DNA of 64,000 nt from Acidobacteriota bacterium. Its GTDB lineage: Bacteria > Acidobacteriota > Thermoanaerobaculia > Multivoradales > JAGPDF01. The notes under the pieces are model-generated. The model was given only the letters and a program-made list of their open reading frames with translations, ran no database searches and was not told the origin of the DNA. Below, piece after piece: positions 18,100 through 28,538 of the stretch. The number at the start of each line of letters is the position of its first letter. Positions within the stretch are counted from its first letter, which is position 1. Location: assembly GCA_014584695.1 (NCBI GenBank), contig JACTMI010000028.1, positions 124,001-188,000 of the forward strand, read 5' to 3'. The position numbers and the translations under genes are program-made.

Positions 18100-18105
18100 T
18101 ATGCT
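18100..18105 (+). promoter_or_regulatory. -10-like TATGCT before TPM-like gene
   Basis: TATGCT ends 8 bases before the ATG at 18114. It is divergent from the SGNH hydrolase promoter, with the two boxes 52 bases apart. Confidence 0.55.
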
Positions 18106-18113
18106 CGCGGGCG

Positions 18114-18767
18114 ATGAGTCGAGCCGTGCAGGTGCTCTCCGGCGACGAAGCCGCGGCGATCCGCGTCGCCGTCGAAGCGGCGGAGCGGCAGAGCGCGGGC
18201 GAGCTGGTGCCGGTCCTGATCGAGGCCGCCGACGACTATCCCGAAGCGGATTGGCGAGCCGCGGCGGCCGGCGCGCTGCTCGCTTCGGTCCTGCTCGCCG
18301 GCGCGCACCTCGCGCGGGGCACCTGGGGCGTCGAGGCGGCTTGGCTGGCGCTGGCCCCGGTGGCGGGAGCGGTCGCGGGCGCGCTCGCCGCCCGCTGGGC
18401 GCCGCTGCGGCGGTGGCTGATCGGCGCGGCGCGGCTGGATCAGCGGGTCGAGGCCGGCGCGCGCGCGGCCTTCCTCCGCCACGAGGTGTTCCGGACCCGC
18501 GACCGGTCGGGAATCCTGATCCTGGTCGCGCTGTTCGAGCACCGGGTGCAGATCCTCGCCGACGAAGGGATCCACGCCGCGGTGCCGCCCGCCGTCTGGG
18601 CGGAGGTCGCCCGCGAAACGGCGCTGGGGATGCGGGATGCCGGTCCCGGACCCGCGCTGCTGCGCGCGATCGAGCGCTGCGGCGCCCTGCTCGCCAGCCA
18701 CGGCCCCGCGCGACGGGCGGACGATCGCAACGAGCTGCCCGACCTGCCCCCGGGCGCTCCGGCCTGA
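18114..18767 (+). CDS. TPM-domain (YgcG-like) membrane protein
   Basis: The 217-residue protein begins LSGDEAAAIRVAVEAAER and continues with SAGELVPVLIEAADDYPEADW, matching the start of the TPM domain found in YgcG-type proteins. Two hydrophobic helices (about 48-64 and 75-95) interrupt the domain. The second half resumes with ILILVALFEHRVQILADEGI and the domain's helical end. The family is often annotated as putative phosphatase on the basis of plant homologues, but bacterial activity is not established. The ATG has a TATGCT hexamer ending 8 bases before it and no Shine-Dalgarno sequence. Confidence 0.78.
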   Translation: MSRAVQVLSGDEAAAIRVAVEAAERQSAGELVPVLIEAADDYPEADWRAAAAGALLASVLLAGAHLARGTWGVEAAWLALAPVAGAVAGALAARWAPLRRWLIGAARLDQRVEAGARAAFLRHEVFRTRDRSGILILVALFEHRVQILADEGIHAAVPPAVWAEVARETALGMRDAGPGPALLRAIERCGALLASHGPARRADDRNELPDLPPGAPA

Positions 18768-18785
18768 GCGGCGGAATCGCGAGGC

Positions 18786-18807
18786 ACCGCGCGCATCGGC
18801 GCGCGGT
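18786..18807 (+). terminator. Hairpin after the TPM-like gene
   Basis: A perfect 9-base-pair stem (ACCGCGCGC / GCGCGCGGT) with an ATCG loop lies 18 bases after the stop codon. There is no U-tract, so it is terminator-like rather than a proven intrinsic terminator. Confidence 0.45.
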
Positions 18808-18819
18808 CGAGCGGCGTGC

Positions 18820-18825
18820 TAGTCT
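18820..18825 (+). promoter_or_regulatory. Extended -10-like TGCTAGTCT
   Basis: TAGTCT, preceded by TGC, lies 48 bases before the ATG at 18874. This gene has an AGGAGA Shine-Dalgarno sequence, in keeping with a normal leader. Confidence 0.5.
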
Positions 18826-18873
18826 GCCGACCACTCGATTCCCGCCAACCGCCGACGCAGAGGAGAACCGTCG

Positions 18874-19650
18874 ATGAACGAGCCCGTTGTCCCACCGCCG
18901 CCCGGAGCCGAGGCGCCGGCCAAAAAGAAGGGGTTGTCGCCGCTCGCCTGGTTCGCGATCGGTTGTGGCGCCCTGATCCTGCTCGGCCTGGGCAGCTGCT
19001 TCGTGATGACGGCCTTCGTCGCCAACAAGGTCAAGAAGACGGTCGAGGAGTTCGCCGACAATCCGGACGCGGCGATCGTCAAGACCACCGAGCTGATGCT
19101 GCGGGCCAATCCCGAGCTCGACGTGGTCGCTTCGGATCCGGCGGCGGGCACCATCACTGTGCGCGAGAAGGCGACCGGCAAGGAGGTCACCTTCACGCTG
19201 GCCGACATCAAGGCCGGCCGCATCTCCGTCCGTTCGGGTGACGAGGAGACCAGCATCGACTTTTCCGGTGACGACACCGGCGGGGGCACGATGAAGATCA
19301 CCTCCGAGCGCGGGACGATGGTGTTCGGCGGCGGTGACGGGTCGCAGGTTCCGTCCTGGATCCCGAGCTACCCGGGCGCCCGGTCGGACGCCTTCGCGAA
19401 TGTCCGCTCCGACGAGGAGGCGAGCGGCAGCTTCTCGATCCACACCGCCGATGGCTCCGACGTCGTGCTCGCGTTCTTCGAGCAACGGCTCCGCGACGCC
19501 GGCTTCGAGGTCGAGAAGACGACGATCGAGAAGGGGGGAGCGCTCGGGGGCACGCTGACCGCGCGCTCCGGCGGCCGCTCGCTCAACGTCACCGTCGCGA
19601 TGCAGGAAGGGGAGACCCAGGGGCTGATCTCCTACGCGGAGAAGCGGTAG
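18874..19650 (+). CDS. Single-pass membrane protein of unknown family
   Basis: I do not recognise a family for this 258-residue protein. A short Pro/Ala-rich cytoplasmic start is followed by one hydrophobic helix (WFAIGCGALILLGLGSCFVM, about 25-44). The rest would be extracytoplasmic. It holds a segment with strands TITVREKATGKEVTFTL and EETSIDFSGDD, then a second segment from WIPSYPGARSDAF onward that reads like a compact alpha/beta fold (VVLAFFEQRLRDAGFEVEK, LNVTVAMQEGETQGLISYAEK). A TGCTAGTCT element 48 bases upstream and an AGGAGA Shine-Dalgarno sequence give this gene a normal leader. The following gene begins 62 bases downstream, after a strong hairpin. Confidence 0.7.
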   Translation: MNEPVVPPPPGAEAPAKKKGLSPLAWFAIGCGALILLGLGSCFVMTAFVANKVKKTVEEFADNPDAAIVKTTELMLRANPELDVVASDPAAGTITVREKATGKEVTFTLADIKAGRISVRSGDEETSIDFSGDDTGGGTMKITSERGTMVFGGGDGSQVPSWIPSYPGARSDAFANVRSDEEASGSFSIHTADGSDVVLAFFEQRLRDAGFEVEKTTIEKGGALGGTLTARSGGRSLNVTVAMQEGETQGLISYAEKR

Positions 19651-19671
19651 CCCCGGAAGACCGGGCTCGGA

Positions 19672-19701
19672 GCGCCCGTGGCCCGACGGGGCCGCGGGCG
19701 C
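19672..19701 (+). terminator. Strong hairpin before the rhomboid gene
   Basis: Thirteen-base arms (one T-G wobble) enclose a GACG loop, 22 bases after the preceding stop codon and 11 bases before the rhomboid ATG. It could end the upstream transcript or mask the rhomboid translation start. Confidence 0.5.
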
Positions 19702-19712
19702 CCGTCGCGTTC

Positions 19713-20576
19713 ATGTTCGGCCGCCAAACCACCGGTTCCGTCGTCTGCGCCTCCTGCGGCCGCCTGGTCGGCGTGCGCGACGACGTCTGCCTCAACTGCG
19801 GGCGGCGGAACCCGGCGCTCTGGGGCTTCTCGCCGCTGCTGCGCCGGCTGGGCGCCGACCTCGGCTTCACCAAGCTCCTGCTCGGCGGCTGCATCGCGCT
19901 CTATGCCGCCTCGCTGCTGATGTCGCCCGGGGCCTTGCAGCCGAAGGGAGGGCTCTTTCGCCTCTTCTCTCCCAATCTCGAGGCGCTCTTCCTGCTCGGC
20001 GCCTCCGGACCGCTGCCCGTGTTCGGACTCGGCCACTGGTGGACGGTTCTCTCGGCAGCATGGCTTCACGGCGGCCTGGTTCACATCCTCTTCAACATGA
20101 TGTGGGTCCGGAACCTGGCGCCGCCGGTGGCCGAACTTTACGGCGCCGGCCGCATGGTGCTGATTTGGACCGCCGGCTCGATCTCCGGCTTCCTGGTCAG
20201 CTCGGCGGCCGGGGCCTTCCTGCCCAACTTGCCGCTGCTGGGCGGCCGGGCGATGTTCTCGGTCGGCGCGTCGGCGCCGATCTTCGGACTGCTCGGAGCG
20301 CTGCTCGTCTACGGCCGGCGGACCGGCCAGAGCGCGCTGCGCCAGCAGGTGCTGGGCTGGACGCTGGCCGGCCTGCTGTTCGGCTTCGTCATCCCCGGGG
20401 TCGACAACTGGGCCCACCTGGGCGGCCTGGCGGGCGGCTTCGCGGTCGCCCGCGCGCTCGACCCTTTGCGGCCGGAGCGGATCGATCACGTCGTCGGGGC
20501 GCTCGCCTGTCTCCTCGCCGCGGGCGCGGCGATCGTCGCGTCGATCATCTTCGGGCTCGGCTACCTGGGCCGTTGA
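19713..20576 (+). CDS. Rhomboid-family intramembrane serine protease with N-terminal zinc ribbon
   Basis: The 287-residue protein opens with a rubredoxin-like zinc ribbon (CASC at 12-15, CLNC at 26-29), followed by a rhomboid core of six or seven membrane helices. Signature elements are WLHGGLVHILFNMMW, the nucleophile motif GASAPIFGLLGAL and the catalytic His in NWAHLGGLAGGF. Rhomboids cut single-pass membrane proteins inside the bilayer. The ATG at 19713 has no clear Shine-Dalgarno or nearby TANNNT box; a 13-base-pair hairpin ends 11 bases before it. The ABC exporter gene starts 7 bases after its stop codon. Confidence 0.9.
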   Translation: MFGRQTTGSVVCASCGRLVGVRDDVCLNCGRRNPALWGFSPLLRRLGADLGFTKLLLGGCIALYAASLLMSPGALQPKGGLFRLFSPNLEALFLLGASGPLPVFGLGHWWTVLSAAWLHGGLVHILFNMMWVRNLAPPVAELYGAGRMVLIWTAGSISGFLVSSAAGAFLPNLPLLGGRAMFSVGASAPIFGLLGALLVYGRRTGQSALRQQVLGWTLAGLLFGFVIPGVDNWAHLGGLAGGFAVARALDPLRPERIDHVVGALACLLAAGAAIVASIIFGLGYLGR

Positions 20577-20583
20577 GGCGCGG

Positions 20584-22434
<1,851 letters not shown>

Positions 22435-22484
22435 GCTCGACGCGGCGGCGGCCGCGCCGGTCTCGACGCGCACGTCGCTTCGGA

Positions 22485-22490
22485 TAGCAT
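22485..22490 (+). promoter_or_regulatory. -10-like TAGCAT before DUF2339 gene
   Basis: TAGCAT ends 22 bases before the ATG at 22513; a leader of about 15 bases is predicted. Confidence 0.4.
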
Positions 22491-22512
22491 CCCCTCTTTC
22501 TCGGGACTCTCC

Positions 22513-25161
22513 ATGGACACCCTCCTCGGTTGTGGCGGCGCGCTGCTCGCGCTCTTCATTCTCCTCGCGCCGATCGCGTCGTTCGTGATCGCGCTCAAGA
22601 ATCGGCGCGAGATCGCCGAGCTGCGCGCCGCCGTCGAGCGCCTGCGCACTCCGTCGGCAGCGGATGCCGCGCCGCCACCGGCGGCAGCGGCTGAAGCCGA
22701 GGCTCTCCCCCCCCGGCCGGTCGAAGCTGCGCCCCCGCCCGCCGAGCCGACCTTCCCGGATCTGGCGCCGGAGCCCCAGCTCGCGGGGCCGACGCCCGAG
22801 CCGGCCAGCGCGGCGACGGAGGAGCTGGAGGAGCGAACGGCTCCGCTCGCGCTGCCCCGACCGGCCCCGGCCGGACCGGGGCTCGAGGAGCGGCTCGGCG
22901 CCCGGCTGCCGGTCTGGCTGGGCGCCATCGCCCTGGCGCTCGCCGGGATCTTCCTGGTCCAGTACTCGGTGGAGCAGGGTTGGCTCTCCGAGATCGTGCG
23001 CACGGCACTGGCGCTGCTGTTCGGCGTCGGCCTCCTGGCGGGCGGCGAGGCGCTGCGCGGCAGGTCGCGGGGCATCGCGTCGGCACTCTCGGCGGCCGGG
23101 ATCGCCGATCTCTACGCCGCCCTGCTCGCGGGGGTGCACCTCTACGAGCTGATCCCGCCGGGTCTCGGCTTCGGCCTGATGGCGCTGAATACGGCGGTGG
23201 CGGTCCTGTTGGCGCTGCGCCAGGGTCCGCTGCCGGCGGCGCTGGGGCTCGTCGGCGGCTTCCTGACGCCGCTCTGGATCGGCGGCGAGGCTCGCTCTCT
23301 GGCCGGCCTGCTCGGCTATCTCCTGCTGCTCGACGCCGGCCTGCTGGCGGTGGCATGGCGGCGCCGCTGGCCGCTGCTCGGCTTCGGGGCGCTGGGCGCG
23401 ACCGCGCTGTGGGCGATCGCGCTGGTCAGCGCTCCGCTCGCCCCGCGCGACAGCCTGCTGGCTGGCGGCTTCCTGCTGGCCACGGGAGTGCTGTTCGGCT
23501 ACACGGCGCTGCGTCACGAAGGTGCCGCGGCGTGGGGGAGCGCGCGCGCGTCGCGCGGCCTGGTCGAGGCGAGCTCGGCCGGAGGCCTGGTCCTGCTGGC
23601 GGTTCTGGTGGGGCGGGGTGCTTACGCGACCGGTGACTGGCTGCTCTTCGGTGTCGCCGTCGCCGGGTCGCTCGCCATCGCCCGTTGGCGCGAAGTGCCG
23701 CTGTTCTGGGTCGCGCCGCGCGCGGCGGCGGTCACCTTCGTGCTGTTCGCGATCTGGGGCTACTCGGTACCAGCCGAGGACGGCGGCCGCTACCTCGCCA
23801 CGCTCGGCGCCCTCACCGCGCTCCTGGCGGGCGGCGGCTACGCGGCGCAGCGGAGCTCGTCTCTGGCGGCGCGCTGGGCGGCGCTCGCGAGCTCCGCGTG
23901 GGTGGCTTTCCCGCTGCTCGCGGCGCTCTCGGTGCGGGAGGTGGGCGACGCTGTCTGGGCGGCCGTGCTGATGGGTCTGGGCGCCCTGGCGGTGGTCGGC
24001 GCGCTGCCGTGGGCGCGGCACCGCGCCGCGGCGACAGTGCTCGGCGCCAGCGACGCGGTCGTCGGGGCCTGGGCGGCGGCCGCCACGGCCCTCGCCACGC
24101 TGGCGCTCGCCTTCGCCCTCGAGCGGGCCTGGCTCTCGGTTGCCTTCGCGGTCGAGGCCGCGCTGCTCGTCTGGCTGGGTTCCCGCCTCCGGCTCGCCAT
24201 CCTCGGCCGACTGGCGCTCGGGGCGTTCGGCATCGCGCTGGTCCGCCTGGTTCTGAATCCCGAAGTGCTGCGCTATCCGATCGGGTCGCTGCCGATCGCC
24301 AACTGGCTCCTGTGGGGATTCGGCGTGCCGGCCCTGGCGGGATTCTGGGCCGCTCGGCGGTCGCGAGGCGACGGTGTCGAGCGCCACGCGCGGCTCTTCG
24401 AGGGGGGCGCGGTGCTCTTCGCCGCCGCCGGCGCCACGCTCTCGGCGTGGCACTTGGCGGTGCCAGAGGCCCTGCCGCGCGCGCTCGAGGTCGGCGGCCT
24501 GCGGGCCTGGACCGCGCAGTCGCTGGCCTGGCTGGCGCTGGGCATCGCGTTCGTCGCCGCGGCCCGCGGCTTCACGCGCCCGGTGTTCGCCTACGCCGGC
24601 AGACTGCTGGTGTCGGCCGGCGCGCTCAGTACCTGCCTCGGCGCCGGCGCGATCGAGAACCCGGCGTGGAGCTCGAACCCGGTCGGAGCGATCCCGGTGC
24701 TCAACTACCTCCTGGTCGCGCTGGGTGCTCCGATCGTCCTCCTGCTGGCGGCCGCCCGCCGCGTCGAGCGGGATGGCGGGCGGCGCTTGCCCCTCGTCGC
24801 GCGCATCGTCTCGGGCGCGCTCCTGTTCCTGCTGGCGACGCTCGAGGTCCGGCAGCTGTTTCGCGGCAGCGACCTCGCCGCGGGCGTCAGCACCCCCGCC
24901 GAGGGCTTCGCCTACTCGGTGACTTGGGCGCTCCTGGGCACGGTGCTCCTGGCGCTGGGGGTGCTCCGAGCGCGGCGCGGGCTGCGGCTGGCGGCGTTGG
25001 CGGTGATGCTGATCGCGGTGCTCAAGGTCTTCCTGATCGACGCCTCGGTGCTGACCGGTCTCTACCGGGTGCTGTCCTTCCTCGGGCTCGGCGCCGCGTT
25101 GCTCGTGCTCGCCACGCTCTACCAGCGCTTCGTCTTCCGGCGCGAGGAGGGAGCCGGATGA
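22513..25161 (+). CDS. DUF2339 polytopic membrane protein
   Basis: The 882-residue protein has one N-terminal hydrophobic helix, a short coiled stretch (NRREIAELRAAVERLRT), an Ala/Pro-rich linker, then about 24 membrane helices. RLPVWLGAIALALAGIFLVQ and GLVGGFLTPLWIGG are characteristic of the DUF2339 family, whose function is unknown. Its stop codon overlaps the ATG of the DUF3999 gene (ATGA), a pairing known from other bacteria that implies a joint envelope role. A TAGCAT hexamer 22 bases before the ATG may be its promoter. Confidence 0.88.
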   Translation: MDTLLGCGGALLALFILLAPIASFVIALKNRREIAELRAAVERLRTPSAADAAPPPAAAAEAEALPPRPVEAAPPPAEPTFPDLAPEPQLAGPTPEPASAATEELEERTAPLALPRPAPAGPGLEERLGARLPVWLGAIALALAGIFLVQYSVEQGWLSEIVRTALALLFGVGLLAGGEALRGRSRGIASALSAAGIADLYAALLAGVHLYELIPPGLGFGLMALNTAVAVLLALRQGPLPAALGLVGGFLTPLWIGGEARSLAGLLGYLLLLDAGLLAVAWRRRWPLLGFGALGATALWAIALVSAPLAPRDSLLAGGFLLATGVLFGYTALRHEGAAAWGSARASRGLVEASSAGGLVLLAVLVGRGAYATGDWLLFGVAVAGSLAIARWREVPLFWVAPRAAAVTFVLFAIWGYSVPAEDGGRYLATLGALTALLAGGGYAAQRSSSLAARWAALASSAWVAFPLLAALSVREVGDAVWAAVLMGLGALAVVGALPWARHRAAATVLGASDAVVGAWAAAATALATLALAFALERAWLSVAFAVEAALLVWLGSRLRLAILGRLALGAFGIALVRLVLNPEVLRYPIGSLPIANWLLWGFGVPALAGFWAARRSRGDGVERHARLFEGGAVLFAAAGATLSAWHLAVPEALPRALEVGGLRAWTAQSLAWLALGIAFVAAARGFTRPVFAYAGRLLVSAGALSTCLGAGAIENPAWSSNPVGAIPVLNYLLVALGAPIVLLLAAARRVERDGGRRLPLVARIVSGALLFLLATLEVRQLFRGSDLAAGVSTPAEGFAYSVTWALLGTVLLALGVLRARRGLRLAALAVMLIAVLKVFLIDASVLTGLYRVLSFLGLGAALLVLATLYQRFVFRREEGAG

Positions 25162-27074
25162 AATCGTCGCGCCAGCTCTGGCTCGCTCTCCTCGCCCTCC
25201 AGATCGGCGGCACGGCGCTCGCCGAGATCGCGGTGTGGCCGATCGATGTCGACGCGCCAGGCTGGGTGGAAGTGGAGCTCGACGTCGAGGTGCTCGCCCG
25301 GCTCGGGCCTGCGGGCGGAGTGGAGGTGCGGTCGCCGTCGGGTCTCGCGGTCCCCGCGCGGCGGCTGCTCGCCGCCGAGACCCGGCGCTGCCGCGCCGTC
25401 GAGGTCGGGGCGGTCGAGCGGCTCGGCGACGTCTACGCGCTGTTGCTGGATCTCGGTCCGATGCCCGGTCCGCACGCGGCCCTCCGGTTCGCGCTCGAGG
25501 AGCGGACCTTGGCGCCCGGCTGCCGGCTCGAGGTGGAGGCGGGTCGGGGCTGGCGCGAGCTGGCGCGGGCCGATCTCTTCCGGTTGGGCGAGGGCAGCGG
25601 GCTCGACGCGACCTGGTTCGAGTACCCCGAGAGCCGGGCGAGACGGCTGCGGCTGCTGTGGCCTGCGGCCGCGGGTCACCCCGCCGTGCGCGCGGTCCAG
25701 GCCTGCGAGAGTGAACCCCAGCGCGCCGTGGTCCGCAGGCCGGTCGACACCCCCGAGCTGGTGGTCACGACAGCTCAGATGGCGCGCCTCCGACTGGTCA
25801 CGCCCACGGTTTCGGTGCCACTGCGGGCGCTCGTCCTGGCGACGGGTGCCGAGGCGCGGCCGGATGCCTATCGCATCTCCTTCGCGCAGGACGGGAGATG
25901 GCAGCCGTGGCTCGAGGGACCGTGGCCCGCGGCGAGGGACGAGCTGCGCGTCGCCCTCGGCGACGCGGCTTTCCCCGGGGGAGCGCTGCGGCTCGATCTG
26001 TTCGGACCGTCGCCGCGCGTCGTGGCGGCGACCTGGGAGATCGCGCCGCAGGCCCTCCGGTTTCGCGCCGAGACCCCGGGCCGCTACCTCCTGCGCGCCC
26101 CAGCGCGGGGCACCACGCAGGAGGTCGATCGCGGTGGCGCAGAGCCGCACCGCGGCAGCTTGGGGGCGTTCGCGGTCGAGGTCGCCGAGGTGGCCGCTCC
26201 GGCGCTGGGAGCGGCGCCGGAGGAGCGGGCCTTGGAGGCCCGATTCGCGATCGCCGGGGCGGGGATCCCCCGCGGATCGCCGGTCGCTCTGATCCTGCCG
26301 CCCGAGGTCACCGAACGGCAGCCGGCCCGCGCGCGGCTGGTCTTCGAGGAGCGGCTGGTTCCGGCCCGGTTCGAGCCTCACCCCGAGCCCTATCCGGTGG
26401 CTCGGTTCGAGGCCCAGGCTCCCGCGCCGGTGGACCGGAGCAGGAGCCGACTGCCGGTACCCCTTGCGAGCGACCAGCTGGTGGGTCCGTCCGTGCGCAT
26501 CGAGCTGCTCGCGGCGCGGGCGAGCGGACCGTTCGAGCGTCGCCTGCACGTAGAGATCGCTTCCGACGCGCCGGGGACGCCGGAAGCTCGGCTCGGCTCG
26601 GCGTATTGGAAATGCCGCACGGGGGCGGCGCCCTGCGCTCTCGCCCTGGACTTCGCGCTGCCGGAGCGCCGGCGAGGCGACCGTCTGTTCGTCACCTTCG
26701 AGGATGGCGACGCGGCGCCGCTCGGTCCGATCGCGGTCGAGGTCGAGGTGCCGGCCACCCGCGCTCTCTTCCTCTGGCCCGGCTCCGGCGCGGAGCTCCT
26801 GCTGGCGCGGACACCGTACGACCCGCCCCGCTTCGACCTGTCGCAGCTCGAGGCGGCGCTCGAGCTGCGACCGCCGCTGACCGCGCGCCTCGGCGCGCGG
26901 CAGGCCGTCGAGGCGGGCTGGTTGGAACGGCATCCGAAGCTGCTCCTGGCGCTCGGCGTCGCGCTCGCCGGGGCCGCCCTGCTGGCCCTGTTGGCGAGGC
27001 TGCTGCCGTTGAGATCCGGCGCGGCGTCGGACCCGTCGAAGGGCGATCCGCCGGCTCCTGGATCGCCCGGTTAG
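25158..27074 (+). CDS. DUF3999 envelope protein
   Basis: The 638-residue protein has a signal peptide (LWLALLALQIGGTALAEIA), a long beta-rich extracytoplasmic region with repeated Arg-rich strands, and one C-terminal membrane helix (LLLALGVALAGAALLALLA) before a short basic tail. The domain order and its coupling to DUF2339 match DUF3999 family proteins, of unknown function. The ATG lies inside the last codons of the DUF2339 gene (four-base overlap), and a GAGGAGGGAG Shine-Dalgarno sequence precedes it. The family call leans partly on gene neighbourhood. Confidence 0.78.
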   Translation: MKSSRQLWLALLALQIGGTALAEIAVWPIDVDAPGWVEVELDVEVLARLGPAGGVEVRSPSGLAVPARRLLAAETRRCRAVEVGAVERLGDVYALLLDLGPMPGPHAALRFALEERTLAPGCRLEVEAGRGWRELARADLFRLGEGSGLDATWFEYPESRARRLRLLWPAAAGHPAVRAVQACESEPQRAVVRRPVDTPELVVTTAQMARLRLVTPTVSVPLRALVLATGAEARPDAYRISFAQDGRWQPWLEGPWPAARDELRVALGDAAFPGGALRLDLFGPSPRVVAATWEIAPQALRFRAETPGRYLLRAPARGTTQEVDRGGAEPHRGSLGAFAVEVAEVAAPALGAAPEERALEARFAIAGAGIPRGSPVALILPPEVTERQPARARLVFEERLVPARFEPHPEPYPVARFEAQAPAPVDRSRSRLPVPLASDQLVGPSVRIELLAARASGPFERRLHVEIASDAPGTPEARLGSAYWKCRTGAAPCALALDFALPERRRGDRLFVTFEDGDAAPLGPIAVEVEVPATRALFLWPGSGAELLLARTPYDPPRFDLSQLEAALELRPPLTARLGARQAVEAGWLERHPKLLLALGVALAGAALLALLARLLPLRSGAASDPSKGDPPAPGSPG

Positions 27075-27077
27075 AAT
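27072..27077 (+). promoter_or_regulatory. -10-like TAGAAT overlapping the DUF3999 stop codon
   Basis: TAGAAT ends 6 bases before the ATG at 27084. Its first three bases are the stop codon of the DUF3999 gene, so the next gene can have its own leaderless transcript despite the 9-base gap. Confidence 0.55.
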
Positions 27078-27083
27078 CCGCGC

Positions 27084-28529
27084 ATGCGCGCACGGATCCT
27101 GTCGTGGGGCGCGGTGCTTCTCGCCGCGCGCATCGTGCTGGCTCAGGAGGTGGGGGGAGCTGGCTCTTTCGAGGTGCAGGTCGAAGGTGAGCGGGGCCGA
27201 CCCGTCCAGGGCGCCGAAGTGGTGGTCGCGGGGCTGGAGCTCGACCAGGGCGAACTGCTGCCCTTCGTCACCGACGCCAAGGGCCGCGTTTCGATCGGCG
27301 GGCTGGCGCCGGGGCGGTGGGCGCTCGAAGTCCGTCGACCCGGCTACATGACCTATCGCGCGGTGGTCGTCGTGCGCGGCGCGGGTCGGCCGGAGATCGA
27401 GAGCGCGGCCCAACACAACGTCCCCGGCGCGATCGCGCCGATGCGGGTCCGCCTGGGCAAGGCGCGGGGGACGCCGATGGTGCCGCGCCCAGCTCCGCCT
27501 CCCACGGCCGCGCCGCCGCAGCCGGTCGCGACGTCCGCACCGCCGGTCGCGGCGACTCCGGCGCCGAGGCCTGTCGCCACCCCGGTTCCGCCCGCCACGC
27601 CGGCGCCGCCCGCGCCGATGACGCCGTCGCCCACGACCGTGCCGTCGCCGACGCCCACGCCGGCACCGACGCCGACCGCCGTTCCGACCCCGTCGCCCAC
27701 GGCCCTGCCGACGCCGACGGCAATCCCGACTCCGTCGCCGACCGCGGTCCCCACGGCCACGCCAGCGCCCGTACCGACCGCCGTGCCGAGTCCGGCGCCG
27801 ACCCCCACCGCGCCGCCGACGCCCACTCCGACGGCCATCCCGCCGCCGTCACCGACGCCCACGCCGCTGCCGCCGCCGACACCGGTCCCCGCGAGCCCCC
27901 CGGCCCCCGTTGCGCCGGCCCCGGCACCGCTCGATCCGATCCGCGAGCCGCCGCCAGCGCCGCCTTCGATCGCCAGCCCGAGCCAAAGTCCCACTCCGAC
28001 TCCCGTGGCGACTCCGGTTCCGACTGCCGCAGGGACGACTCCGCCCGAACCCGTCGCGGCGGCTGCTCCGGTGGACCCGGTCGCCTCCCCGGCCGCAGCG
28101 CCAGCGCGACTGCCGGCCCGGACCTGCACGGAGTGTCGCCCGGGCGAGCAGGCGCTCTGGGTCGAGGTGGTCGTCGCCGGCGGCGGCGGTCCCGGCTGTG
28201 GCACCGAGCTCCGGCGTCAGCTCGCGGCTGCGCAACCCGACGAAGTCTCGGCGCTGGTCGCCGGGGCACCCACGGGTTGTGCCGCCATGGTGGCCGAGCT
28301 GCCGGGCGGTGTCCGCTACGCTGGCTTCCGCTACGGGGCGGCGGCTGAAGGGCCGGAGGCGGACTGCTTTCCCGACCGCCCCTGTCCCGCGGGGGACTGC
28401 CGGTTCCTCGGCAATCCGGTGGTGGTGCGCAGCCGGGACCGTACTGTGGTCATCGGCCTGTTCGAGTCGACCGCCGCGACCAGCCGGGCCGCGACCCTGA
28501 CGGTCTACTACACCTTCGAACGGCGCTGA
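27084..28529 (+). CDS. Secreted protein: carboxypeptidase-regulatory-like domain, Pro/Thr linker, Cys-rich C-terminus
   Basis: The 481-residue product has a signal peptide ending at AARIVLA. A beta-sandwich of the carboxypeptidase-regulatory type follows (VQGAEVVVAG, VTDAKGRVSIGGLAPGRWAL, VRRPGYMTY). About 210 residues of Pro/Thr/Ala repeats (many PTPT, VPTP and APTP units) link this to a 120-residue C-terminal domain with eight or so Cys, beginning CTECRPGEQALWVEVVV. The linker resembles those that span a cell-wall or matrix layer. No enzyme motif is visible. A TAGAAT hexamer ends 6 bases before the ATG and shares its first three bases with the stop codon of the DUF3999 gene; there is no Shine-Dalgarno sequence. 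Confidence 0.78.
   Translation: MRARILSWGAVLLAARIVLAQEVGGAGSFEVQVEGERGRPVQGAEVVVAGLELDQGELLPFVTDAKGRVSIGGLAPGRWALEVRRPGYMTYRAVVVVRGAGRPEIESAAQHNVPGAIAPMRVRLGKARGTPMVPRPAPPPTAAPPQPVATSAPPVAATPAPRPVATPVPPATPAPPAPMTPSPTTVPSPTPTPAPTPTAVPTPSPTALPTPTAIPTPSPTAVPTATPAPVPTAVPSPAPTPTAPPTPTPTAIPPPSPTPTPLPPPTPVPASPPAPVAPAPAPLDPIREPPPAPPSIASPSQSPTPTPVATPVPTAAGTTPPEPVAAAAPVDPVASPAAAPARLPARTCTECRPGEQALWVEVVVAGGGGPGCGTELRRQLAAAQPDEVSALVAGAPTGCAAMVAELPGGVRYAGFRYGAAAEGPEADCFPDRPCPAGDCRFLGNPVVVRSRDRTVVIGLFESTAATSRAATLTVYYTFERR
27483..28118 (+). repeat. Pro/Thr-coding low-complexity tract
   Basis: About 635 bases of imperfect CCGACGCC-like repeats encode PTPT, VPTP and APTP units in the secreted protein. Unit lengths vary, so this is degenerate low complexity and not a uniform tandem repeat. 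Confidence 0.8.
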
Positions 28530-28538
28530 ACGCGCCGC

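Noticed and set aside
27483-28118. Possible CRISPR or uniform tandem array in the repetitive tract
   Set aside because: Units vary in length and sequence, there are no spacers, and the tract is in frame with a signal-peptide protein: it codes for a Pro/Thr linker.
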